A stretch of 47,399 nucleotides of DNA from UMGS1781 sp045650705 (GCA_045650705.1 JAZRRK010000057.1:1-47399); one strand, 5' to 3'; shown: positions 6,666 through 14,654, counted from the first letter of the stretch. Numbers and translations are program-made. Notes: a model not told the origin generated them from the sequence alone.

Positions 6666-7196
6666 TTAGTCTACATCTAAATAGTATTCTTTACTATCAA
6701 AGCCCTCTGATTTATCAAATTTTTCAATATATTCATCTTTTACATATTGAAAGCCTACTTTTTGCATTACTGCTCCTGAAGCTGGATTTTGTTTTGCATG
6801 TGATGCTTTATATTTTTTTATCCCTTTTTCATTTACTAAGTAATCCAACATATGTTTAACTGTTTCTGTTACTAATCCTTTTCTCCAATATTGCTTTGCT
6901 ATTGCATAACCTATTTCATATCTGTCTATCTCTGGTACATAATGTGCTCCTATTGAACCTATTAATTTCCCTGTTTCTTTTAACTCAATGCCCCAGTCAT
7001 AATAATTGTCTTTCTTGCAATTTTCTTGTTCCATCATAATCCATTGTTTTGTTTCTTCTACTGATTTGTGTGTACTCCATCTCATATATTTTGCAACTTC
7101 ATCATCACTTGTCCATGTATTAAAAACCTGTTCTGCTTCTTCTACCTTTATTCCTCTTAATATCAATCTTTCTGTTTCTATTATAATACCTTCCAT
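6666..7196 (-). CDS. RimJ/RimL-type GNAT acetyltransferase
   Basis: 176 residues. ETERLILRGIKVEEAEQVF at the N-terminus and RYEIGYAIAKQYWRKGLVTE, then VMQKVGF, mark the RimJ/RimL (Acetyltransf_3) branch, which acetylates N-terminal amines or small molecules with acetyl-CoA. The start at 7196 is chosen for AAAGGAGGATTAAGT upstream; the frame itself is open to 7223. It is preceded by a leader with a promoter, a possible short peptide and a strong terminator, so attenuation is likely. Substrate unknown. Confidence 0.8.
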   Translation of the reverse strand: MEGIIIETERLILRGIKVEEAEQVFNTWTSDDEVAKYMRWSTHKSVEETKQWIMMEQENCKKDNYYDWGIELKETGKLIGSIGAHYVPEIDRYEIGYAIAKQYWRKGLVTETVKHMLDYLVNEKGIKKYKASHAKQNPASGAVMQKVGFQYVKDEYIEKFDKSEGFDSKEYYLDVD

Positions 7197-7221
7197 ACTT
7201 AATCCTCCTTTATATAAAAAC

Positions 7222-7271
7222 AAAAAGCCTCACAAAGAAATCTCTTTATTAAGACTCCTCCGTAAGGCTTT
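7222..7271 (-). terminator. Leader terminator (attenuator) before the GNAT gene
   Basis: On the minus strand AAAGCCTTAC pairs with GTGAGGCTTT (one G-U) and is followed by T5-G-T5. It lies between the promoter and the GNAT start, where it would stop transcription unless the upstream RNA refolds. Confidence 0.65.
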
Positions 7272-7276
7272 AAATC

Positions 7277-7336
7277 CTACTTCTGTGTAAGCAATTTTTC
7301 ATTACTTTTATGCCGCTCACTTATCAGCTTAGGCAT
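7277..7336 (-). CDS. Possible 19-codon leader peptide
   Basis: ATG to TAG, encoding MPKLISERHKSNEKLLTQK, 25 bases upstream of the GNAT attenuator terminator start. AGGAG lies only one base before the ATG, which is unusually close, so translation is uncertain. A hairpin (ATGCC/GGCAT) overlaps its start. The arrangement recalls attenuated antibiotic-resistance genes. Confidence 0.3.
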   Translation of the reverse strand: MPKLISERHKSNEKLLTQK

Positions 7337-7354
7337 ACTCCTAATATGCTTTAT

Positions 7355-7383
7355 ATAATAACACTTTTCTAAAACTTTGTCAA
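7355..7383 (-). promoter_or_regulatory. Promoter of the GNAT/M20 operon
   Basis: Minus strand TTGACA (7378-7383), 17-base spacer, TATTAT (7355-7360). It lies directly after the thioredoxin stop codon. Confidence 0.75.
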
Positions 7384-7836
7384 TTATTTTAATGCATTTA
7401 ATATAGTTTCTTTACTTGTTACTCCAACAAATTGCTCTTTTATCTCTCCATCTTTAAATATTATTATTGTTGGAATACTCATTACATTATACTGTACTGC
7501 TAAGTCTTGTGCTTCATCTACATTTACTTTGCAAACTTTTGCATTATCTGCTTCTCCTGCTATTTCTTCCATTATTGGAGACATCATTTTGCATGGTCCA
7601 CACCAATCTGCATAAAAATCAACTATTACAAATTCATTTGAATTTAAAACTTCTTCCTCAAAATTTTTACTTGTTACTTTTAAAACACTCACTTTTTTAT
7701 TTTCCTCCTTTATATTTTTATTAATATCATCTTCTACACTCTGATATGCAAATTTATTATATAATACTGCTATTAGTATTATCAATATTATAAAAACTAT
7801 AATTTCAATTATTAATTTTTTCTTACCTTTATCCAT
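7384..7836 (-). CDS. Membrane-anchored thioredoxin-like protein
   Basis: 150 residues: KGKKK, one membrane span (~8-26), a charged linker, then a full thioredoxin fold with FYADWCGPCK (active site CGPC), DEAQDLAVQYNVMSIPT (cis-Pro after Ile) and the C-terminal GVTSKE. The extracytoplasmic domain should reduce or exchange disulfides in exported proteins. It lies 9 bases after ccdA, which would pass electrons to it across the membrane. Their pairing is the usual ResA/CcdA-like logic. Confidence 0.9.
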   Translation of the reverse strand: MDKGKKKLIIEIIVFIILIILIAVLYNKFAYQSVEDDINKNIKEENKKVSVLKVTSKNFEEEVLNSNEFVIVDFYADWCGPCKMMSPIMEEIAGEADNAKVCKVNVDEAQDLAVQYNVMSIPTIIIFKDGEIKEQFVGVTSKETILNALK

Positions 7837-7845
7837 ATTTCTCCT

Positions 7846-8475
7846 TTAAAATAATATTATTAAGCCCATAATAATAAGTACTATTCCTGATATTTTATTT
7901 ATTATATTATAGTTTCTTTTTATAGCATCAAAAGTCGTTTTTAGTTTTTCTAAAAATACTGCTGTTATTATAAATGGGATTCCTAATCCTAATGAATATG
8001 TTAATAGTAACATAACTCCTTTTATTACACTTCCTGTAGTGCTTGCCATTAAAAGTGCAGTGCTTAAAAATGCTCCTACACAAGGAGTCCAGCTTATTGA
8101 AAATATCATCCCAAATAGAAAAGATGAAATAAAACTCAAGTCCTTTTTATTGTTTTTTATTCCTTTTGTTTTATTTAAAAATTTTATTTTAATAATTCCT
8201 AGATAGTTTATTCCTAATAGTATTATTAATATTCCTACAAATATGTTTATATATTTTGAATATGAGCTTAATATCTTTCCTAGTGTGCTTACAAAAACAC
8301 CTAATAATATAAATACTAATGTAAAACCTAAAACAAAGCTAATTGAATTTATTACTGTACTTTTTATGGTTTTATCTTTTGTTGCAAAGTATGAAATATA
8401 TATTGGTATCATTGGTAATACACATGGTGATATAAATGATGCAATTCCTTCTATAAAAGTTAACAGATAATTCAT
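7846..8475 (-). CDS. ccdA: CcdA-family thiol-disulfide transport protein
   Basis: 209 residues, six membrane spans. The two conserved redox cysteines sit in SPCVLPMIPIY (~17-27) and SWTPCVGAF (~128-136), as in CcdA/DsbD-beta proteins that carry reducing power from cytosolic thioredoxin to an extracytoplasmic partner. The partner is very likely the next gene, the anchored thioredoxin. No cytochrome c genes are nearby, so disulfide housekeeping of surface proteins is the likelier job. Confidence 0.9.
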   Translation of the reverse strand: MNYLLTFIEGIASFISPCVLPMIPIYISYFATKDKTIKSTVINSISFVLGFTLVFILLGVFVSTLGKILSSYSKYINIFVGILIILLGINYLGIIKIKFLNKTKGIKNNKKDLSFISSFLFGMIFSISWTPCVGAFLSTALLMASTTGSVIKGVMLLLTYSLGLGIPFIITAVFLEKLKTTFDAIKRNYNIINKISGIVLIIMGLIILF

Positions 8476-8515
8476 ATTTTTCCCTCTTATTTAATGTTCC
8501 CAATTTTCTTTTAAT

Positions 8516-8544
8516 ATATTATCATAATTTTAATTAATAATCAA
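8516..8544 (-). promoter_or_regulatory. Promoter of ccdA-thioredoxin
   Basis: Minus strand TTGATT (8539-8544), 17 bases, TAATAT (8516-8521), 41 bases before the ccdA start. Confidence 0.5.
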
Positions 8545-8548
8545 TGAT

Positions 8549-10387
8549 TTAATTTCCTTTTAAAACTCTCAATGCATTAATTATTGCTATTATTGAAACA
8601 CCTACATCTGCAAATACTGCTTCCCACATTGTTGATATTCCAATTGCACTTAGTACTAAAACTGCAATTTTTACAGATATTGCAAATACAATATTTTCTT
8701 TAACAATTCTCATTGTCTTTTTTGATAATTTAATAGCATTTACTATTTTTGAAGGCTCATCTGTCATAATTACAATGTCTGATGCTTCTATTGCGCTATC
8801 AGCACCAAGCCCTCCCATTGCGATTCCTATATCTGAAATAGCTAGAACTGGTGCATCATTTATTCCATCTCCAATAAAAACTAATTTTCCTTTTTCCGTT
8901 TTTTCTTTTAATAACTCTTCTACTTTTTTAACTTTTCCGTCTGGCAATAACTCTGTATATACTTTATCTAAACCTAATTTTTTAGCTACACTCTCGCCAA
9001 CATTTTTTCTATCTCCTGTTAGCATTACTATTTGTTTTATATTATTTGCTTTTAAATCTTTTATTGCTTTTGCTGAATCTTCTTTTTCTTTATCTGCTAT
9101 TAAAATATATCCTGCATATTTGTTATCAATTGCAACATATAAAACTGTTCCAATATCATTGCTTTTTGTAAATTCTATTTGTTTTTCATTCATCAATTTT
9201 TCGTTTCCAACTAATATGTCTTGATTACCTATTCTTGCAGAAATTCCAAGCCCCATTAGTTCTTCTGTTTTGATAATTTGCTTTTCATCAATTTCTTTGT
9301 TATATGTTTTTTTTATTGATTTAGAAATAGGATGATTTGAATAATTTTCAGCGTAACAAGCTATTCTTAACAGTTCTTCTTCAGAAACATCTATAGGCAC
9401 TACTTTTTGTACTTCGAAAACACCCTTTGTTAAAGTTCCAGTTTTATCAAATACTACTATTTCTGTATTTGATAATGCCTCTAAATAATTACTTCCTTTA
9501 ATTAGTATTCCCATTTTAGATGCTCCGCCAATTCCTCCAAAAAAGCTTAGTGGAATAGAAATTACTAATGCACAAGGGCAAGATACAACTAAGAATGATA
9601 ATGCTCTATATATCCAATCTGAAAATGTTGCATTTGGAATTATAATAGGCGGAATTATGGCAAGAATTAATGCAATAATTACAACTGTTGGTGTATAATA
9701 TTTTGCAAATTTAGTTATAAAGTTTTCTGATTTTGATTTTCTACTACTAGCATTTTCAACCAAATCTAGTATTTTACTTACAGTTGATTCTCCAAATTCT
9801 TTTGTTACTTTTATTTTTATAACACCATTTAAGTTTATACATCCACTAAGCACTTCTTTTCCTTCTGATATTTCTCTCGGTAAGCTTTCCCCTGTTAGAG
9901 CTTTTGTATCAAGAGAGCTTTGTCCTTCAACTACAATACCATCTAGTGGAACTTTTTCCCCTGGTTTTACTATAATTATATCTCCTATTTTTACTTCATT
10001 AGGATTAACTTTTTCTTGTTCTCCATTTCTTAAAACATTTGCAAAATCAGGTCTAATATCCATCAAGCTTGATATTGATTTTCTGGATTTATTAACTGCA
10101 TAACTTTGAAAATATTCTCCTATTTGATAAAACAACATTACTGCAACTGCTTCCGGAAGTTCTCCTATTGCAAAAGCACCAATAGTTGCTACTGACATAA
10201 GAAAATTTTCATCAAATACTTTTCCTTTAAAAATGTTTCTTACAGCTTTTCTTAAAATTTCTAATCCTACAATAAGATAACTTATTAAAAATATTATATT
10301 ATTAATCCATTCATTAGTAAAATTTATTGCTATAGCAAAAACAAATAATATTAGTGCTATTACAATTTTAATTAGCCTCTTTCTCAT
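8549..10387 (-). CDS. Heavy-metal P1B-type ATPase (Cd/Zn/Pb exporter type)
   Basis: 612 residues. Membrane helices at the N-terminus, TGES (~166), the ion-site helix SCPCALVISIPLSF, phosphorylation motif DKTGTLTKG, HP (NHPISKS) and GDGINDAPVLAISDIGIAMG. CPC is the P1B transport signature; the pattern and partner regulator fit zinc/cadmium/lead export. It lacks the usual N-terminal HMA domain, which is encoded separately by the preceding gene. AGGAGG precedes the ATG. Confidence 0.92.
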   Translation of the reverse strand: MRKRLIKIVIALILFVFAIAINFTNEWINNIIFLISYLIVGLEILRKAVRNIFKGKVFDENFLMSVATIGAFAIGELPEAVAVMLFYQIGEYFQSYAVNKSRKSISSLMDIRPDFANVLRNGEQEKVNPNEVKIGDIIIVKPGEKVPLDGIVVEGQSSLDTKALTGESLPREISEGKEVLSGCINLNGVIKIKVTKEFGESTVSKILDLVENASSRKSKSENFITKFAKYYTPTVVIIALILAIIPPIIIPNATFSDWIYRALSFLVVSCPCALVISIPLSFFGGIGGASKMGILIKGSNYLEALSNTEIVVFDKTGTLTKGVFEVQKVVPIDVSEEELLRIACYAENYSNHPISKSIKKTYNKEIDEKQIIKTEELMGLGISARIGNQDILVGNEKLMNEKQIEFTKSNDIGTVLYVAIDNKYAGYILIADKEKEDSAKAIKDLKANNIKQIVMLTGDRKNVGESVAKKLGLDKVYTELLPDGKVKKVEELLKEKTEKGKLVFIGDGINDAPVLAISDIGIAMGGLGADSAIEASDIVIMTDEPSKIVNAIKLSKKTMRIVKENIVFAISVKIAVLVLSAIGISTMWEAVFADVGVSIIAIINALRVLKGN

Positions 10388-10396
10388 ATGTACCTC

Positions 10397-10621
10397 CTAA
10401 ATTTCTTCCAATATAGCATCTGGCTCTTCCCTTTTTATAACCTTATTTAATTTTTTAATTATTTCCTCTTTATTACTTTCATCATATTCTATTTCCATTC
10501 TTTCTGCCATAAAACTAATACTTGCACTTTCAATTCCATCTATCTTTTGAATTCTTCTTTCTAATTCCGCTGCACAATTCGCACAGTCTATTCCTTTTAT
10601 TTTAAATTTACTTTTTATCAT
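10397..10621 (-). CDS. Free-standing HMA metal-binding domain
   Basis: 74 residues. GIDCANCA is the GxxCxxC metal site of the ferredoxin-like HMA fold, and the rest (beta-alpha-beta-beta-alpha-beta) is complete. The start at 10621 is preferred because GAAAGGA is at a workable distance; the frame opens at 10630. It ends 9 bases before the ATPase, so it is probably the detached N-terminal domain or a small chaperone that loads the pump. Confidence 0.88.
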   Translation of the reverse strand: MIKSKFKIKGIDCANCAAELERRIQKIDGIESASISFMAERMEIEYDESNKEEIIKKLNKVIKREEPDAILEEI

Positions 10622-10665
10622 TACTATCATTCCTTTCTATTCTTAATCAGTCTTATAAAGAATTT

Positions 10666-11025
10666 TTATCTATGTTCTATATGTTCTTTTCCTATCTCAA
10701 ATACTCTTTGTATATGGTCATCATCTAACATATAGTATACTTCTTTTCCTTCTTTTCTACATTTTACTATTCCACTTCTTCGCAATGTTCCCAATTGATG
10801 TGATATTGACGATTTACTCATTCCAAGTACATTTGCAATATCGCATACACACATTTCATTTTGATCTAATACAAAAAGTATTTTTGTTCTCGTTGTATCT
10901 CCTAATATTTTAAAAAATTCTGCTAATTTGTTAAATGTATATTCTTCTGGCATTGATTTTAATGTTTTATCAACCATATCTTGGTGGATTATATTACAAT
11001 CACATATAAACTCATTCTTTGACAT
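10666..11025 (-). CDS. CadC/SmtB-type ArsR metalloregulator
   Basis: 119 residues with the ArsR winged helix (FKILGDTTRTKILFVLDQ ... SKSSISHQLGTLRRSGIV). An N-terminal CDC pair and the CVC in EMCVCDIAN form the alpha3N thiolate site seen in CadC, which senses Cd, Pb or Zn. AAAGGAGG precedes this ATG; the frame extends to 11073 but that part overlaps the operator. It is the first gene of a regulator-chaperone-pump operon and should be released from DNA by metal. Confidence 0.9.
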   Translation of the reverse strand: MSKNEFICDCNIIHQDMVDKTLKSMPEEYTFNKLAEFFKILGDTTRTKILFVLDQNEMCVCDIANVLGMSKSSISHQLGTLRRSGIVKCRKEGKEVYYMLDDDHIQRVFEIGKEHIEHR

Positions 11026-11057
11026 AGCTTTACCTCCTTTGTTTTTGTAAATAATAA

Positions 11058-11113
11058 TTGAGTAGACATTCAACTTTGGTTATATTATAGTTGAATATCT
11101 GCTCAATTGTCAA
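11058..11113 (-). promoter_or_regulatory. CadC-type operator/promoter
   Basis: Minus strand TTGACA (11108-11113), 18 bases, TATAAT (11084-11089). The spacer is itself an imperfect palindrome, TTGAGCAGATATTCAA (11091-11106). A second one, TTGAATGTCTACTCAA, is at 11058-11073. Two dyads of this type are what ArsR/CadC dimers bind. Repression by blocking polymerase is inferred. Confidence 0.8.
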
Positions 11114-11147
11114 GACTTTTTATACAAGAATATTTAAATTTTAATTT

Positions 11148-11193
11148 AAAGAAAAGAGGGAGCAACTTATTAAAGTTACTCCCTCTTTTCTTT
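11148..11193 (-). terminator. Long symmetric terminator hairpin
   Basis: AAAGAAAAGAGGGAG-C-AACTT and AAGTT-A-CTCCCTCTTTTCTTT pair over about 20 bases with an ATTA loop, so it can act in either direction. A close copy without the outer T-run is at 12779-12812, behind the paralogous gene. Confidence 0.8.
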
Positions 11194-11223
11194 GCTTTTT
11201 CTATCATTAAGATAGATAGTGGA

Positions 11224-11862
11224 TTACTTTTTGTAGCCTACAACTAGTGGAACAGCAGTATCAATATTGAAACCATTTAGGAAATTGGCACCTTGGATAT
11301 GTGATGGAGGTGAGTTATCTTTGTACTTTTGCGCACCGCCAATTATCCTTGCACAGTCATCATTCCATGCAACTACTCTATACCACTTAACAGTATCTGG
11401 CTTATCGCAAATATCTTCCCAGCTTTCACCATTCTGAATACGCTGAGCCCATTCAAGAGCCTGTTCTACCCAATTTGCCATATGGTCTCCTAATGTACTG
11501 GCAATTTTATTAAGTTGTCTAACAGTTCTCACTTGCCAGTTTTTTTCTGGTATTAGGGTATAAAAGACTTTTGCGTACTTCTCCGGCTTGTTTTTTAATT
11601 CCTCAAACGCTTCAAGAATAATTCTCCTTTTCGTTTCGTGTTCTAGGTTTTCTTTTCTATTTCGGAATAATTCTTGATTGATGTCTAAGGGATTTACTTC
11701 AAACCATTCTCCTTCTTTTGGTCCTTGTACCTTAGAAACTTGCTTAATGTCTTCTTTTGGAAAATATTCCTCTAAAATAGCTACTAGTTCACTTTCAGAA
11801 AATGTTCTTTCCTTTCCATGAACTGTTAAAGTAAGTTCACTGATTTGCAAAGCAATTTTCAT
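11224..11862 (-). CDS. Unknown 212-residue protein, paralogue of 12861
   Basis: Residues ~55-212 align with the 12861 protein: EGEWFEVNP, a helical middle, then a nearly identical core from WVEQALEWAQRIQNGESWED to WYRVV, and a common end VPLVV. The N-terminal ~45 residues (TLTVHGKERTFSESELVAIL) are extra. Soluble, rich in Trp and charged residues, with no recognised domain. CAGGAGGACACG precedes the ATG. GC content and codon choice are higher than in the neighbouring core genes, which suggests acquired DNA. Confidence 0.65.
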   Translation of the reverse strand: MKIALQISELTLTVHGKERTFSESELVAILEEYFPKEDIKQVSKVQGPKEGEWFEVNPLDINQELFRNRKENLEHETKRRIILEAFEELKNKPEKYAKVFYTLIPEKNWQVRTVRQLNKIASTLGDHMANWVEQALEWAQRIQNGESWEDICDKPDTVKWYRVVAWNDDCARIIGGAQKYKDNSPPSHIQGANFLNGFNIDTAVPLVVGYKK

Positions 11863-11892
11863 GTGTCTCGTGTCCTCCTGTAAATAAATATT

Positions 11893-11945
11893 TGAGCGAC
11901 TTGCTCATTAGGTTTCATTTTACCACATATTTACATAATTTTCAA
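11893..11945 (-). promoter_or_regulatory. Promoter and hairpin leader of gene 11224
   Basis: Minus strand TTGAAA (11940-11945), 17-base spacer ATTATGTAAATATGTGG, TAAAAT (11917-11922), then TGAGC-AAGTC-GCTCA (11893-11907). It is almost identical to 13402-13454. Confidence 0.75.
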
Positions 11946-11998
11946 ATGTGTTTTTTGTGTAATCGTGGCAACATGCACTAATTAAATTCTGATATTTT

Positions 11999-12559
11999 CT
12001 AAACAATACCTAAATGTTCTAATAGAATTTTTACTCCCATTAGTATTAAAATTAATCCACCAACAACTTCTGCTTTTCTTTCATATTTATCTCCAAATTT
12101 ATTACCAATCTTTACTCCTATTACAGATAATATAAATGTTATAACCCCTATCATTGTAACTGCCACTGGTAAATTTACTCTTAAGAATGCAAATGTTATT
12201 CCAATAGCTAGAGCATCTATACTTGTTGCAATAGCAAGTATCATCATTGTTTTTACCCCTATATCATCATTATTTTCTTCTGTTTCCTTACTAAATGCTT
12301 CTTTTAACATATTTACTCCAATAAGATTTAATAAACCAAATGCTACCCAATGATCTATTTTAGTAACTAGATTTTCAAAAGTTGCACCTAGAAAATATCC
12401 TAAAACTGGCATTAATGCTTGAAATGTTCCAAAATAAATTCCAATTATAATTGCATTTTTCCAACTCATTTTTTTCATTGCTAATCCTTTACATACAGAA
12501 ACTGCAAAAGCATCCATTGCTAACCCTATGCTAATTAATAAAATTTCTAATGCTCCCAT
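11999..12559 (-). CDS. mntP: Manganese efflux pump MntP
   Basis: 186 residues, six membrane spans with a twofold repeat. AMDAFAVSVCKGLA in the first half and TSIDALAIGITFAF in the second carry the paired Asp residues of the MntP (DUF204) family, which exports Mn2+. The start at 12559 fits the AGAGGAG site. A yybP-ykoY manganese riboswitch lies directly upstream, which independently supports the assignment. Confidence 0.93.
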   Translation of the reverse strand: MGALEILLISIGLAMDAFAVSVCKGLAMKKMSWKNAIIIGIYFGTFQALMPVLGYFLGATFENLVTKIDHWVAFGLLNLIGVNMLKEAFSKETEENNDDIGVKTMMILAIATSIDALAIGITFAFLRVNLPVAVTMIGVITFILSVIGVKIGNKFGDKYERKAEVVGGLILILMGVKILLEHLGIV

Positions 12560-12587
12560 TACTTTTATACTCCTCTCTTTATTAAAC

Positions 12588-12714
12588 AAAAAAGAGACTT
12601 AAGTCTGCAATTTATATTTGCAAACAAGTCTCATTATTTAAAATAAAGCCAGATATTTCTATCAGTATGTTGACTTTATTACATATTTTAGTATGCTAAC
12701 TACTCCCTTATTTT
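12588..12714 (-). ncRNA. yybP-ykoY manganese riboswitch
   Basis: On the minus strand the core AAGGGAGTAGTTAGC, GTCAACATACTGAT and CTGGCTTTATT are the conserved blocks of the yybP-ykoY element. A GAGACTT...AAGTCTC stem and T6 follow as the expression platform. High Mn2+ should stabilise the aptamer and prevent termination, turning on mntP. Confidence 0.88.
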
Positions 12715-12778
12715 GTATAATTATATAATATTAATGTATATTTATCAAGCATTTAATTAAATAATTTATTTAAAGTCC

Positions 12779-12812
12779 AGAGGGAGAAACTTATTAAAGT
12801 TACTCCCTCTTT
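12779..12812 (-). terminator. Hairpin after gene 12861
   Basis: AGAGGGAG-A-AACTT with AAGTT-A-CTCCCTCT. It is a copy of the inner part of 11148-11193. On the minus strand it lacks a good T-run, so termination may be weaker here. Confidence 0.6.
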
Positions 12813-12860
12813 TCTTTGCTTTTGCCTATCCTTAAAGATAGACAGTGGACAGTGCTACCT

Positions 12861-13373
12861 TTAAAGCACAACTAACGGAACAGTGTGGAAGAGTACGCTA
12901 CCAGGATTGAAATTGCTGCTGTTAACATTCGACGCAGGATTGTCATTGAAGCCCTTACGCGAACCACCAACAAGCCGTGCATAGCCATTTTTCCATACAA
13001 CTACTCTATACCACTTAACAGTATCTGGCTTATCGCAAATATCTTCCCAGCTTTCACCATTCTGAATACGCTGAGCCCATTCAAGGGCCTGTTCGACCCA
13101 ATCTGCCATATGGTCTCCTAGTTTGCTTGCCAACTGCTTAAGTTCTTCAACAGTTTTAATGTCCCAAGTTCTCTCTGGCATCATAGTGCTGAACTTCTTG
13201 CCATACTTTTCCGGATTAGCTTTTACCTCAGCAAATGCCTCAAGAATAAGCCTTCTTGTTTCCTCCTGTCTCCCGTCTTTTCTCTCCTTTTGGAAAAGTT
13301 TCTGGTTGATAGCTTGAGGATTCACCTCAAACCATTCTCCTTCTGTTGGCCGTTGTATCTGTCCATTTTTCAT
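12861..13373 (-). CDS. Unknown 170-residue protein, paralogue of 11224
   Basis: The ATG at 13373 is chosen for ACAGGAGGACACG upstream; the frame is open to 13427 through the leader. It shares EGEWFEVNP, the DHMADWVEQALEWAQRIQNG core and VPLVV with the 11224 protein but lacks its N-terminal domain. Part of the core is identical at the DNA level over about 80 bases, including silent sites, so the duplication or a conversion event is recent. No family is recognised. Confidence 0.65.
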   Translation of the reverse strand: MKNGQIQRPTEGEWFEVNPQAINQKLFQKERKDGRQEETRRLILEAFAEVKANPEKYGKKFSTMMPERTWDIKTVEELKQLASKLGDHMADWVEQALEWAQRIQNGESWEDICDKPDTVKWYRVVVWKNGYARLVGGSRKGFNDNPASNVNSSNFNPGSVLFHTVPLVVL

Positions 13374-13401
13374 GTCCGTGTCCTCCTGTAAAAAATATAT
13401 T

Positions 13402-13454
13402 TGAGCGACTTGCTCATTAGGTTTCATTTTACCACATATTTACATAATTTGCAA
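13402..13454 (-). promoter_or_regulatory. Promoter and hairpin leader of gene 12861
   Basis: TTGCAA (13449-13454), 17 bases, TAAAAT (13426-13431), then the TGAGC-AAGTC-GCTCA hairpin. The region is a near-exact copy of that before gene 11224. Confidence 0.7.
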
Positions 13455-13551
13455 ATATGAACCTCTTTTTGTTAATTCACTACAAAAATACTCATTATTC
13501 TTAATTATATGTATTAACCAAATGTTTAATTTTTGACTTTTTTGACTTTTT

Positions 13552-14487
13552 TTACTCTTGCAAAAAATTCATTACTAAATCTATAATTATCTCTTTTTCT
13601 TTTGGATTTGATTCTGCAATTAACAAAGTTAATGCTGTTAAAGTATTGTTATCAATTACTTGTCTATTTTCTTTATACAAAATGTTATAAAAATTCAAAA
13701 AATATATAAATAAAGTTGCTGCAATCCTTTTATTTCCATCAGTGAAAACATGGTTCTTTATTATTAAATACAAAAAGTTTGCTGATTTTTCTTCAATGCT
13801 TTTATATACATCTTTTTTATCAAAAGTTTGATAAATATCTCCTATTATTGCCTCTAATCCTCTCTCTCTTTCAATCGCGAATAAATTACTTTCTTGGTCA
13901 AATTTAAGTTTATTAATAATATTTATACAATCTTCATATTTTATTTTCCTGGTATCTATATTGCCTTGAATTTTATTTAATGTTTTATGATCATAGTCAT
14001 CTAAAAGATTTAATGCTTTAGAATAGTTTCCTATTACTTTTAATATCTCTTTTGCATCATTATTTTCCAATCTTTCATCAATTCTATTTGCAATATCTAT
14101 TAATTTTATTGTTTTTTCTAAGTATTCCAATCTTCTTTGATTTACTGCATAACCTTTTAACATATAATCTTTAAGTATTTTATTTGCCCATCTTCTAAAA
14201 ATAATACCATTTTGAGATTTTACACGATACCCCACAGATATTATTACATCCAAATTATATAGTGATACATATTTGTCAGAATTTGGAAAGTGCATTTTTT
14301 GCACATTGCTTTTTTCTTCTAATTCTTGTTCTTTAAATATATTATTTATATGTCTCCCTATTACTGTTCTATCTTTTCCAAATAGTTTTGCCATTTGTGC
14401 TTGTGTAAGCCATACCGTTTCATCTCTCATATTTACTTCTAATTTCACATTTTGATTTTCAAATAAAATAATTTCATTGTTTTCCAT
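13552..14487 (-). CDS. RhuM-type DNA-binding domain fused to a Doc/Fic toxin-like domain
   Basis: 311 residues. The first ~110 form the virulence RhuM region with an HTH-like segment (WLTQAQMAKLFGKDRTVIGR). The C-terminus carries HVFTDGNKRIA (His ~246), the Fic/Doc motif HxFx(D/N)GNKR, used to transfer AMP or phosphate to a target such as EF-Tu. The ATG at 14487 is chosen over the upstream GTG because AAGGA is ten bases away. No separate antitoxin gene is adjacent, so the N-terminal part may regulate or restrain the toxin part. This is inference. Confidence 0.8.
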   Translation of the reverse strand: MENNEIILFENQNVKLEVNMRDETVWLTQAQMAKLFGKDRTVIGRHINNIFKEQELEEKSNVQKMHFPNSDKYVSLYNLDVIISVGYRVKSQNGIIFRRWANKILKDYMLKGYAVNQRRLEYLEKTIKLIDIANRIDERLENNDAKEILKVIGNYSKALNLLDDYDHKTLNKIQGNIDTRKIKYEDCINIINKLKFDQESNLFAIERERGLEAIIGDIYQTFDKKDVYKSIEEKSANFLYLIIKNHVFTDGNKRIAATLFIYFLNFYNILYKENRQVIDNNTLTALTLLIAESNPKEKEIIIDLVMNFLQE

Positions 14488-14517
14488 AATAATCACATCC
14501 TTTTTTTATATGCAATT

Positions 14518-14546
14518 ATTATAAACATTTGTTCTGTTTATGTCAA
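14518..14546 (-). promoter_or_regulatory. Consensus promoter of the RhuM-Doc gene
   Basis: Perfect TTGACA (14541-14546), 17-base spacer, perfect TATAAT (14518-14523). ACAT/ATGT arms lie inside the spacer. A strong promoter before a toxin-like gene suggests autorepression. Confidence 0.8.
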
Positions 14547-14595
14547 TGTTTTTTGTTAAAAATCCAAGTTTTATTTTTATATAAAAATAAAACTC

Positions 14596-14646
14596 CTACA
14601 TGCTATGTAGTATATGTATTGCAGTTCGGACGGCTAATAGCCGCCC
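14596..14646. repeat. Two short palindromes downstream of cysteine synthase
   Basis: CTACAT-GCT-ATGTAG (14596-14610) and CGGACGGCTAATAGCCGCCC (14627-14646). The second looks like a dispersed GC-rich palindrome common in clostridial genomes and may also act as a terminator for the minus-strand gene. Confidence 0.5.
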
Positions 14647-14654
14647 TACAACTA

